Part shown: positions 44,851-52,286 of the stretch, one piece after another
How positions within the stretch are numbered: the first letter of the stretch is position 1
Layout: the number at the start of each line of letters is the position of its first letter
Origin: Flavobacterium pectinovorum
GTDB taxonomy: Bacteria; Bacteroidota; Bacteroidia; Flavobacteriales; Flavobacteriaceae
Assembly: GCF_022802975.1 (NCBI RefSeq)
Contig: NZ_JAFEVZ010000001.1
Location: 372,001 to 436,000, forward strand
Reading direction: 5' to 3'
DNA: 64,000 bases
The notes under the pieces: generated by a model
Seen by the model: the letters and a program-made list of their open reading frames with translations, nothing else
Told to the model about the DNA's origin: nothing
Databases searched by the model: none
Translations under genes and position numbers: made by a program

Positions 44851-45110
44851 CACCAACGGGCTGTTTATATATTAATGATAACCCGTTGGGAGTGATTATT
44901 AAGACGTCAGTTCGAGGAATAATTTTTTTACAAAAAAAAGCAATATAAGATGACGTTTGTTTTGTCAGGCTGAGCAGAGTCGACGCCCTAGTTAAATAAA
45001 AACGTCATAGGTAGTGAATTTTCTGAAAATGCAATAGCTTTTTCAGAAAATTTGTATCGAGAACCATTTTTGATGATGATTTAATTAAGTAACCCGTTGG
45101 GTGTTATCAA
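44851..45110. repeat. Composite interspersed repeat with AACCCGTTGGG ends
   Basis: The 314-base gap 44803-45116 has no gene. It holds CACCAACGGG (44851), AACCCGTTGGG (44880), ACGTCAGTTCGAG (44904), GTCAGGCTGAGCAGAGTCGA (44964), TTTGTATCGAGAACC (45052) and AACCCGTTGGGTG (45091). The words of both repeat families of this window are therefore found in one insertion-like block. Confidence 0.7.
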
Positions 45111-45116
45111 GTATAA

Positions 45117-46550
45117 TTATTCCTTCTTTGTAAAACCTTTTCGGGTCATTTCGCCCCAGCCTTTTGTTCCCATAACCTTTTCTTTATAACCAATTAAGGC
45201 AGCATAAACCGTTAAAGGATGGAAGTATACCGGTTCAATAAAAGCAGCCAGTAGAAGCTTAAAAAAATCAGTTTGTTTAGGATACTTGTGATAAGTAAAT
45301 TCTTCACTAAACAAGGCTATAACTGAAAAGAATACAGCAAATGTATAAACAAAAAGTACCAGCAATAAGAAGAAATGCCAGTTAATGAAACCAAAAAATA
45401 TAAACAGGAGCGTTATAATCAGACCTGTAAATTCTATTGCGGGAGCCAGAAATTCAAAAAATGTCCAGTAAGGGATACTAAGCATACCTAAAAGTTTATA
45501 TTTAGGGTTTAGGAACATTTTTTTATGAAGTGTAAGTGTTTCAATTGTTCCTCTCATCCATCGGCTGCGCTGTTTCTTGAATATTTTGAAATCTTCAGGA
45601 GCTTCTGTCCAGCAAAGTGGGTCAGGGATGTAACTAACCGAGTAGGGTAATTTATTTTCAACCATATAACGACGCATCCGAACGACAAGTTCCATGTCTT
45701 CTCCAACTGTTTTTGTGCTGTATCCTCCTGATAACAAAGCTATTTCTTTGTCGAATGCACCAAATGCACCACTGATAAGTAATAGTCCGTCGAGCCTTCC
45801 CCAAGCCATTCTTCCTAAAAGAAAAGCTCTAAGATATTCTAAAACCTGTATTCTGGGTAATAAAACATCGGGTATGTTTATTTCAACCAGTCGTCCATTA
45901 CGGATCACACATTGGTTTGCTATCCTTACTACACCCCCGGTAGCAATAATGCGTTTACCATGAGATTCTAAAAAGGGTTTTGCTAACTTTAATAAAGCGT
46001 CTTTGTCAAGGATACAATCAACATCAATACATACTACATAAGGATTATGTGCTATGTTAAGTCCCACGTTTAGGGCATCTGCTTTTCCTCCATTTTCTTT
46101 GTCAACGACTATCAGTTTTTTAAATGCAGTATTTTTGGAAGTATATATTCCTCTAATCTTTTTGGTTTCGATTTTTAAATCGACCTTAAATTCTGTCAGA
46201 ACAAGATCGTAAGTACTAATCAGGATTTCCATTGAATTGTCTTTACTGCCGTCATTTACCACAATCACCTCATAATTATTGTAGTTTAAAGAAAGTAAAG
46301 ATTTTACATTTTCTTCAATAGTAAAGCCTTCGTTGTAGGCAGGAGCAATTAAGGAGAGTTTGGGGGCAAATTCGCTTGTAAGCAATACTTCATAATCTAC
46401 AAAACTATTTTTTTTAAGATAACTTCTTAGTGCTTTTGTAGAAAGGTAGGCCAATATAAGATAGGATGACATGATTAGGATTGCGTATCCAAGAATAAGG
46501 AGGATATAAACATCCAAAAACCATGTTGTTTCACTATTAAAAAAAATCAT
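45117..46550 (-). CDS. Membrane glycosyltransferase family 2 (polysaccharide synthase-like)
   Basis: A 477-residue processive-type GT2. An N-terminal helix (FLDVYILLILGYAILIMSSYL) is followed by the GT-A domain: SLIAPAYNEGFTIEENVKSL, NYEVIVVNDGSKDNSME, PYVVCIDVDCILDKDALL (DxD), FGAFDKEIALLSGGY and the Q-x-x-R-W acceptor element in KQRSRWMRGTIETL. Three or four C-terminal helices follow (IPYWTFFEFLAPAIEFTG and more). Pattern and topology resemble PgaC/BcsA-like enzymes making beta-linked exopolysaccharide. It overlaps the HEAT-repeat gene by four bases (ATGA) and belongs with the sensor kinase and response regulator genes upstream. Confidence 0.85.
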   Translation of the reverse strand: MIFFNSETTWFLDVYILLILGYAILIMSSYLILAYLSTKALRSYLKKNSFVDYEVLLTSEFAPKLSLIAPAYNEGFTIEENVKSLLSLNYNNYEVIVVNDGSKDNSMEILISTYDLVLTEFKVDLKIETKKIRGIYTSKNTAFKKLIVVDKENGGKADALNVGLNIAHNPYVVCIDVDCILDKDALLKLAKPFLESHGKRIIATGGVVRIANQCVIRNGRLVEINIPDVLLPRIQVLEYLRAFLLGRMAWGRLDGLLLISGAFGAFDKEIALLSGGYSTKTVGEDMELVVRMRRYMVENKLPYSVSYIPDPLCWTEAPEDFKIFKKQRSRWMRGTIETLTLHKKMFLNPKYKLLGMLSIPYWTFFEFLAPAIEFTGLIITLLFIFFGFINWHFFLLLVLFVYTFAVFFSVIALFSEEFTYHKYPKQTDFFKLLLAAFIEPVYFHPLTVYAALIGYKEKVMGTKGWGEMTRKGFTKKE

Positions 46551-47383
46551 TCGTTTATAAGATTTACGTTTAGTGCTTGCAATACACTTTGTGCTTCATA
46601 TTGTATTAGTGTGTTTGGAGCCTTTTCTGTCAATTGTTCTACATGATGGAGTTTTTGCGTAAGCTTAAGTTCTTTGATAAGTTTTAACCCGAGTGCTACG
46701 ACTGTTGTATTTTTCGATTCAAGTAAGTATTCGACACCCTGAGTATCGCCAATATCGTGTTTTTTGAAAGCATTTATAATGTTTAATTGCGTCCAGTCAT
46801 CAATAGGATAGGGGTGTTCAGTAAGGTGTATGATTCCTTTTACTCCTACTAGTTTTATTGAGGCGTTTATAGCGGTGATTTTTAAAGTTTTATTTTTGGA
46901 TTTAGAAATGGTTATGATGTTGTCAAAAGCATCCGTAATATTCATTTCAGCCAATTCTGTAATTCCTTTACATTTTACTTCCCATTTATGATTTTTAAGT
47001 TTTTTTAAAGAATTATTTATTAATTCTGACTCTTTATAAAAGTGTTCCAGTTTTAACGCATAAACACCATCGTAATTTTTATGAAGATTAATAACAGATT
47101 CTGCCAGTACTTCTCTGAAGTAAGTGTTTTTTAAAAGCATCCTGTAATCCTGTTCTTCTTTTAGAGTAGAAAAAGGAGTGTCCATAAAAACCACTGAATA
47201 CATTAATTCGACAATGATTTGCTCGTAATCATTTCTGAGTTTTTCCTGTTTTATTTTTCTGCTTCTGCTTTTAATAATTAATAAGTACAGGACTGTTGAT
47301 AACCCTACAAATAAGCAGATTGAACCAATTAGAAAAGGTTCTGCCCAGTGGCTGTTTCTATAAAGGTCCCAGATTTTTGTCAT
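46547..47383 (-). CDS. Membrane-anchored HEAT-repeat protein
   Basis: A 278-residue protein with one N-terminal helix (EPFLIGSICLFVGLSTVLYLLII) and a basic patch SRSRKIKQEKLR. The rest is helical, with repeat-like units such as WEVKCKGITELAEMNITDAF, NKTLKITAINASIKLVGVKG and TTVVALGLKLIKELKLTQKL, in the manner of HEAT/armadillo repeats. Likely a scaffold linking the regulatory and synthase parts of the operon. It ends in an overlap with the glycosyltransferase gene and starts ten bases after the response regulator gene. Function is inferred from neighbours only. Confidence 0.65.
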   Translation of the reverse strand: MTKIWDLYRNSHWAEPFLIGSICLFVGLSTVLYLLIIKSRSRKIKQEKLRNDYEQIIVELMYSVVFMDTPFSTLKEEQDYRMLLKNTYFREVLAESVINLHKNYDGVYALKLEHFYKESELINNSLKKLKNHKWEVKCKGITELAEMNITDAFDNIITISKSKNKTLKITAINASIKLVGVKGIIHLTEHPYPIDDWTQLNIINAFKKHDIGDTQGVEYLLESKNTTVVALGLKLIKELKLTQKLHHVEQLTEKAPNTLIQYEAQSVLQALNVNLINE

Positions 47384-47392
47384 ATCAATTTA

Positions 47393-47758
47393 TTACAAAC
47401 GTATATTAAGTAATTTATTAATTCTCACTAAAAGCACAGCCGGACTTATAGGCTTGGCAATAAATTCGTTTGCGCCTATGTCAAAAGAATCAAGTTCGGT
47501 TTGTTCTACACCAGAGGAAGTAAATATAATTATCGGAATAGGAGAGTCAATATTTTGTCTTACATATTGGGTAATTTCCATTCCGCTTCTGCCGGGCATA
47601 TTAATATCTGTCAAAATCAGGTCGTAACTATTTTTTTCAATAGCCTCAAGGGCCTCCTGACCATCAGAAAACTGGTCAACGATAAATCCTTTAGAAGTTA
47701 AGAAAAAAGACAATGATTTGCGTAGGATTTCATTATCTTCAGCTAAAACTATTTTCAT
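47393..47758 (-). CDS. Single-domain response regulator (REC)
   Basis: A 121-residue stand-alone receiver domain. Acidic pocket KIVLAEDNEILRK, phospho-acceptor Asp51 in YDLILTDINMPGRSG, the Ser/Thr of IPIIIFTSSG and Lys in ANEFIAKPIS are all present. No output domain, so it acts by protein contact, perhaps with the HEAT-repeat protein encoded ten bases downstream. It sits 68 bp after the hybrid kinase gene and is a plausible phospho-target of its HPt domain. Confidence 0.9.
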   Translation of the reverse strand: MKIVLAEDNEILRKSLSFFLTSKGFIVDQFSDGQEALEAIEKNSYDLILTDINMPGRSGMEITQYVRQNIDSPIPIIIFTSSGVEQTELDSFDIGANEFIAKPISPAVLLVRINKLLNIRL

Positions 47759-47826
47759 GGTTTAAATATTTGTTTTGAAGCAAAATTAATTTATAAAATA
47801 TAAAGCTATAGTATATTTCTCTTTTA

Positions 47827-49815
47827 TCATAGTTCCTTTAGGTTTTTAACTACTTCAATGATTCCACAATGTAAAATATTCATTTTATCGGCGCTTTCAG
47901 CGGTAAAATGTCCAATATTGGCTTCTTGTTCAATAATAGACAAGTAATTAGAAAAATCTTCCAGCATGAAAATATCAAAACTGGATCTCATATTATGAGC
48001 CAGTTTTTTTACGACATCCATATCATTACTATTAAATGCAGCTTCAAGCTGGTTTATTTCATTTGGAATTTTTTGTATAAATAAATCAATCATATCCTTC
48101 TTGAAGTTTACATCGCCACAAGACATCTCTTCTAAAAAGGACAAATCAATTTTTCTCTTAGGAGGAAGTTTGACATCTTTGTTTACAACTGTTTTTATAG
48201 TCTCCAGAAGCATTGCCTGCTTAAAAGGTTTAGGTACATAAGCATCCATTCCTACACTGTAACAGCGTTCTTGTTCGCCTACAAGCGAATGTGCAGTCAT
48301 GGCTACAATCGGAATGGTTAAATTCATTTCATTCCTAATATATTCTGTAGTTTGGTATCCGTCTTTAACAGGCATCTGAAGATCCATTAACACTAAATCA
48401 TAAGTGTTTTTTGATAATAACGCTATTCCTTCTTCGCCATTTTCGGCAATGTCTAATTCGAAGCCAAAATTATGGATAACACTTTTTGCAAGTTTCTGAT
48501 TTAAAACATTGTCTTCACAAAGAAGAATTTTAAGTTTGCCCAGTCCTTCTTCGAAAAATGTTTCAGTCGGAATTTCAATGTGATCTGTTTTTTTATAAGT
48601 AAGTACAAAGAAAAATTCTGAACCACGTCCCTGTTTGCTTTTTACATGGATTTCAGCGTTTTGAAGTTCGACTAGCTGTTTTACAATGTTGAGACCAAGT
48701 CCTGTGCCGCCAAATTTTCTGGTAGTACTTTCTTCTGCCTGAGTAAATCGCTCAAATATAGTTTTGAGTTTGTCTTCTTGTATGCCTATTCCGGTATCTT
48801 TGACTGAAAATCTAAGGGAGTAATTATCGGTAGTTTCGCTAACCTTTTTTACAGATATTGTTACTTCACCATCTTCGGTAAATTTAAGGGCATTACCGGC
48901 AAGGTTAACCAGTATTTGATTTAGTCTTCCCTGATCGCCAATTACATTTTCGGGCAATTCGGCATCCAGAAAGAGATTAAATTCAACATCCTTATGAACT
49001 TTGACCTTTAGTAAATTATAAACATGTTTAAGGGTCTTTTTTAAATTGAAAGGATGTTCATCAATAGTTAAATTACCGGATTCAATTTTAGAAAGGTCAA
49101 GGATGTCATTAATGATTAAAAGCAGATTCTCTCCGGCAATTTGAACACTGTCAATATAATCTCTTTGTATGTTGTCTAATTTTGTCTGGGCAAGAAGATC
49201 AGTGAAGCCAATTATTGCGTTCAGGGGTGTTCTGATTTCATGACTCATGTTGGCCAAAAAACTATCTTTTACTAATACTGCACGTTCTGCAATTTTTTTC
49301 TGCGCATTAAGTTCAATGTTTTTTGTTGATAATTCCAGCTGATTTATCACATGCTTTGCAATAATTGATAAAGCATTTCGTTGATTCTCATTGAGTTCTT
49401 TAGAAACATGGTCTATTGCACATATTGTTCCTATGTTGTAACCATCGGGTGTTGTTAGCGGAATACCTGCATAAAACCGTACTTTAAATCCACCTGTAAC
49501 ATTAGGGTCTTCTTTAAACCGATCGTTTAATAGGGTGTCCGGGATTTCAACCATTTTGGTCTCCATAATGGTATATTGGCAAAAGCTAATTTCTCGCGGA
49601 ACTTCGGATACGCCAATCCCTATTTCGGATTTAAACCACTGTCTGCTTTCGTCTATAAATGAGATATGAGCAATTGGTACGCCACATATATAAGACACTA
49701 ATTTTGTTGCATCATTAAAAACATGATCCGGCAAAGTGTCAAGAATGTTATAGCGTTTTAATGCGGCTAAACGTTCTGTTTCATTATGTGGTATTGGGAA
49801 TTCTATATTTTTCAT
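47827..49815 (-). CDS. Hybrid sensor histidine kinase with GAF, REC and HPt domains
   Basis: A 662-residue cytoplasmic-looking kinase without membrane helices. Order: GAF-like domain (about 20-165; VPIAHISFIDESRQWFKSEI, FYAGIPLTTPDGYNIGTICA), a coiled linker, HisKA with His192 in LANMSHEIRTPLNAIIGF, HATPase (about 300-415; LNQILVNLAGNALKFTEDG, KFGGTGLGLNIVKQLV), REC with Asp in YDLVLMDLQMPVKDG (about residue 478) and a C-terminal HPt with His in VKKLAHNMRSSFDIFML. It forms a full multi-step phosphorelay in one chain. The next gene, a lone receiver domain, is a likely acceptor. Signal sensed by the GAF domain is unknown. Confidence 0.92.
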   Translation of the reverse strand: MKNIEFPIPHNETERLAALKRYNILDTLPDHVFNDATKLVSYICGVPIAHISFIDESRQWFKSEIGIGVSEVPREISFCQYTIMETKMVEIPDTLLNDRFKEDPNVTGGFKVRFYAGIPLTTPDGYNIGTICAIDHVSKELNENQRNALSIIAKHVINQLELSTKNIELNAQKKIAERAVLVKDSFLANMSHEIRTPLNAIIGFTDLLAQTKLDNIQRDYIDSVQIAGENLLLIINDILDLSKIESGNLTIDEHPFNLKKTLKHVYNLLKVKVHKDVEFNLFLDAELPENVIGDQGRLNQILVNLAGNALKFTEDGEVTISVKKVSETTDNYSLRFSVKDTGIGIQEDKLKTIFERFTQAEESTTRKFGGTGLGLNIVKQLVELQNAEIHVKSKQGRGSEFFFVLTYKKTDHIEIPTETFFEEGLGKLKILLCEDNVLNQKLAKSVIHNFGFELDIAENGEEGIALLSKNTYDLVLMDLQMPVKDGYQTTEYIRNEMNLTIPIVAMTAHSLVGEQERCYSVGMDAYVPKPFKQAMLLETIKTVVNKDVKLPPKRKIDLSFLEEMSCGDVNFKKDMIDLFIQKIPNEINQLEAAFNSNDMDVVKKLAHNMRSSFDIFMLEDFSNYLSIIEQEANIGHFTAESADKMNILHCGIIEVVKNLKEL

Positions 49816-49920
49816 TTTTACAAAAGATAGAGTGTATAAATATAAATAATTTGGATTAGAACTTTGGACTTAAACGAAAAAATAGATTGTGTATTTAGCA
49901 TTGACCAAGGTTAAAAAAAA

Positions 49921-49954
49921 AACCCTAATAATCTGATAAACAGTTATTAGGGTT
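49921..49954 (-). terminator. Terminator of tRNA-Ser
   Basis: AACCCTAATAA and TTATTAGGGTT form an 11-bp perfect stem around CTGTTTATCAGA; on the minus strand the A tract at 49911-49920 gives a long T run after the stem. It directly follows the tRNA-Ser gene on that strand. Confidence 0.8.
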
Positions 49955-49963
49955 TTAGTTGTG

Positions 49964-50048
49964 CGGAGAAAGAGGGATTCGAACCCCCGGACCTGTTACA
50001 GTCAACAGTTTTCAAGACTGCCGCATTCGACCGCTCTGCCATTTCTCC
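49964..50048 (-). tRNA. tRNA-Ser (TGA anticodon)
   Basis: 85-nt serine-type tRNA with a long variable arm. The acceptor stem GGAGAAA pairs with TTTCTCC; the D arm is GCAGAGCGGTCGAATGC; the anticodon loop CTTGAAAAC carries TGA, which reads UCA/UCG codons. The T arm GGGGTTCGAATCCC is canonical. The discriminator base is G, and CCA is not encoded. It is located where composition changes from core to accessory DNA. Confidence 0.93.
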
Positions 50049-50275
50049 AATATACCGCAATCATGCTCTGAATGCGGGTGCAAAGATAAAATGTTTTTTC
50101 GATTCTCGAAATTTTTCTGCTACTATTTATCAATAAAATGATTTCTCGTGTACTTGTCTACTCTTTAAGGATAAAATTTTAATAAAAACCCCTGAACCTT
50201 TTTCAAAACCTTAAAAGGCACGTTTTTCACAACTTTTGTCCTGTTTTTCACAACACTTTTTAAAAACGACCCATC

Positions 50276-50283
50276 TAAATTTG
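50276..50283 (+). promoter_or_regulatory. -7 element before the MauE-like gene
   Basis: TAAATTTG matches TAnnTTTG exactly, 47 bp before the chosen ATG at 50331. A direct repeat TTTTTCACAAC occurs at 50223 and 50243 just upstream, near where an activator could bind. No clear TTTG -33 element is seen. Confidence 0.45.
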
Positions 50284-50330
50284 TTTAGAGTTAGAAACAA
50301 ATAGTGTATAAAAAGCAAACAGACAAGGGT

Positions 50331-51836
50331 ATGGAGTCAAAAGGAAGTCTTAAAAGTGTAATTGTAGAAATAATTTGTTATCTGTATGTCCTGTTGTTTG
50401 TCTACGCGGCAGTAAGCAAACTATTGGATTTCGAAAACTTTCAGGTACAGTTGGGGCAGTCGCCTTTGCTAAGTGCCTTTGCAGTTGGGGTGGCATGGCT
50501 CGTTCCGGGTACCGAACTGCTCATTGCACTGGCGCTCATGCTGCCAAAGTTTAGAAGTGTAGGACTTCTGGGAGCCTTCACACTAATGACCATGTTCAGC
50601 GTTTACATTTTCATCATCCTACATTACAGTTCCTTTGTTCCCTGTTCCTGTGGAGGAATATTAGAAAAAATGACATGGAACGTCCATCTCGTTTTTAATA
50701 GCGTATTCGTCCTGTTGGCAGCTTTGGCAATCGTATGGCAGGCTAAAAAGAATAGAAAAAAAGCAAGCATTTCACCTGTTCTGACCATACCATTTTCCGC
50801 CGTTTCAGGTACTCTTGCAATCATTGCGTTATTTCTGTTTTCAGAAAATATCATGCAGTATAAGAACCCGTTTATCAGACGTTATCCACAGCATCCCATA
50901 ACCTTGATAAACAGCATAGATTTAAAATTTAATTCCTACTATATAGCAGGTTATACCCGGAACAAACTTTATCTGGGCAACTACACCGCACCACTCCATA
51001 TGATTGCTATAGGTCCCGGTTTAAAAACCCGGCAAATCATAGAAATTGCTTTTGAACCCAAAAACATCCCTTTTAAAAGCGTCAGGATAGCAGTCAGGGA
51101 TTCCATCTTTTATCTGATGGACGGCAGTGTTCCGGCGGTATTTACAGGCAGTACAAAGAATTGGAAAGTCAACAGCCAGCTCAAAGGAGTTCCTTATTTT
51201 ACATTAGCAGAACCCATAGACACCACGAGTATACTATTCAGATCAAACAACAGCAAAAAGGGATCACATGTTTTCGGGGTTTACAAGGAAAACCGGCATC
51301 CTGAAAGCAGCTACAATCCTTCACTTTTAAAACAGCAGATCGATGGTATTTTTGATACGGACGGTATACTGGTTTTCGACCCCAAAAAACAGCGTATGGT
51401 ATATGTGTATTACTATCGAAATGAATTTATAGTAGCCGATAAAGAACTTACCCTAAAATATCGGGGACACACAATAGATACCATCACACAGGCAAAAATA
51501 AAAATAGCGTATCTCAATAAAAATACGTCCCGAAAAATGGCAGCACCGCCCCTCACAGTCAATGCACATGCCGCATTATGCGAAAATCTGTTATTTGTCC
51601 ATTCCAATATTCAGGGACAATTTGAAGAAGAACAGCTTTGGAAAAATGCATATATCATGGACGTTTACGATCTCAAAAAGCATCGCTATCTGCTGAGTTT
51701 TGCAATCTACAAAGTGGGAGATAAAAAGTTGAGGGCGTTGTATGTAACCGCTTCGCATCTATATGCACTGATGGACAATGAACTGGTGGTGTATGAGCTG
51801 CGTACGGTTTTAAAGAAAGAAATAACGGGCAATTAG
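50331..51836 (+). CDS. MauE/DoxX-type redox membrane protein with C-terminal propeller-like domain
   Basis: A 501-residue protein. The N-terminal 150 residues form about four helices of the MauE/DoxX type (VIVEIICYLYVLLFVYAAVS, LLDFENFQVQLGQSPLLSAF, WLVPGTELLIALALMLPKF). An outer-face loop carries FVPCSCGGILEKMTW, a close pair of cysteines as in vitamin-K reductase/MauE-like disulfide systems. After a fifth helix (VSGTLAIIALFLFSENIM) comes a large extracytoplasmic beta-rich part (about 195-501) with propeller-like strands. I take the ATG at 50331, since the earlier GTG lies within the presumed leader. The gene precedes an exported four-cysteine peptide, so it may act in disulfide formation of that peptide. 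Confidence 0.75.
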   Translation: MESKGSLKSVIVEIICYLYVLLFVYAAVSKLLDFENFQVQLGQSPLLSAFAVGVAWLVPGTELLIALALMLPKFRSVGLLGAFTLMTMFSVYIFIILHYSSFVPCSCGGILEKMTWNVHLVFNSVFVLLAALAIVWQAKKNRKKASISPVLTIPFSAVSGTLAIIALFLFSENIMQYKNPFIRRYPQHPITLINSIDLKFNSYYIAGYTRNKLYLGNYTAPLHMIAIGPGLKTRQIIEIAFEPKNIPFKSVRIAVRDSIFYLMDGSVPAVFTGSTKNWKVNSQLKGVPYFTLAEPIDTTSILFRSNNSKKGSHVFGVYKENRHPESSYNPSLLKQQIDGIFDTDGILVFDPKKQRMVYVYYYRNEFIVADKELTLKYRGHTIDTITQAKIKIAYLNKNTSRKMAAPPLTVNAHAALCENLLFVHSNIQGQFEEEQLWKNAYIMDVYDLKKHRYLLSFAIYKVGDKKLRALYVTASHLYALMDNELVVYELRTVLKKEITGN

Positions 51837-51941
51837 AAAGTAAAAAATTTTAATGCCGAAAAATATACTGGCCGGTATCAGGAAAAAGACCGAACACCTG
51901 TAGAAAAAAGTAGGTCAAAGTGTAACGTAATACAGAATAGT

Positions 51942-52208
51942 ATGAAAACTTTATTTTTAAAAAAAGTAACGCCTTTTGCTGTGGTAGCACTGGCAGTTGC
52001 GGGAGCATTTGCAACAACATCCATGCAAAGTGCTTCAGTGGTTGAGCAAGCAATAGGGTATACGCTTAATTCTCAGGGCGCATGTAATATTGAAGTAGAA
52101 TGTAGCACCATTCCGGCACAGGTTTGTCGCGTCAATGGAGACAGCGGGGCACAGGCCTTTGGTAAAAACGATCAGGAAAACTGTACCGAAATTTTGTTTC
52201 GTCCTTAA
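51942..52208 (+). CDS. Small exported four-cysteine peptide (DUF6520-like)
   Basis: An 88-residue peptide. Signal sequence MKTLFLKKVTPFAVVALAV with probable cleavage after GAFA. The mature part of about 57 residues has four cysteines: GACNIEVECSTIPAQVC and DQENCTEIL. Similar short secreted peptides beside MauE-like genes are, from memory, called DUF6520 and are restricted to Bacteroidota; their role is unknown. Lies 105 bp after the MauE-like gene with its own strong terminator behind it. Even Cys number and exported location fit two disulfides. Confidence 0.72.
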   Translation: MKTLFLKKVTPFAVVALAVAGAFATTSMQSASVVEQAIGYTLNSQGACNIEVECSTIPAQVCRVNGDSGAQAFGKNDQENCTEILFRP

Positions 52209-52235
52209 TTTCTCCAATCCTTTTTTCAAAATTGT

Positions 52236-52272
52236 AATGCAGTTCCGAATACCGGAACTGCATTATTTTTTT
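52236..52272 (+). terminator. Terminator after the small peptide gene
   Basis: Perfect 12-bp stem AATGCAGTTCCG / CGGAACTGCATT with loop AATAC, followed by ATTTTTTTT. Strong rho-independent terminator. Confidence 0.85.
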
Positions 52273-52286
52273 AAGAGACACTGTAA

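Noticed and set aside
27581..45110. CRISPR array suggested by repeated palindromes
   Set aside because: Copies are single, many kilobases apart and degenerate, with no regular spacers and no cas gene in the window.
49964..50048. tRNA-Ser as attachment site of an integrative element
   Set aside because: No integrase, no repeated copy of the tRNA 3' end was noticed within the window, and the accessory DNA lies on the 5' side of the tRNA.
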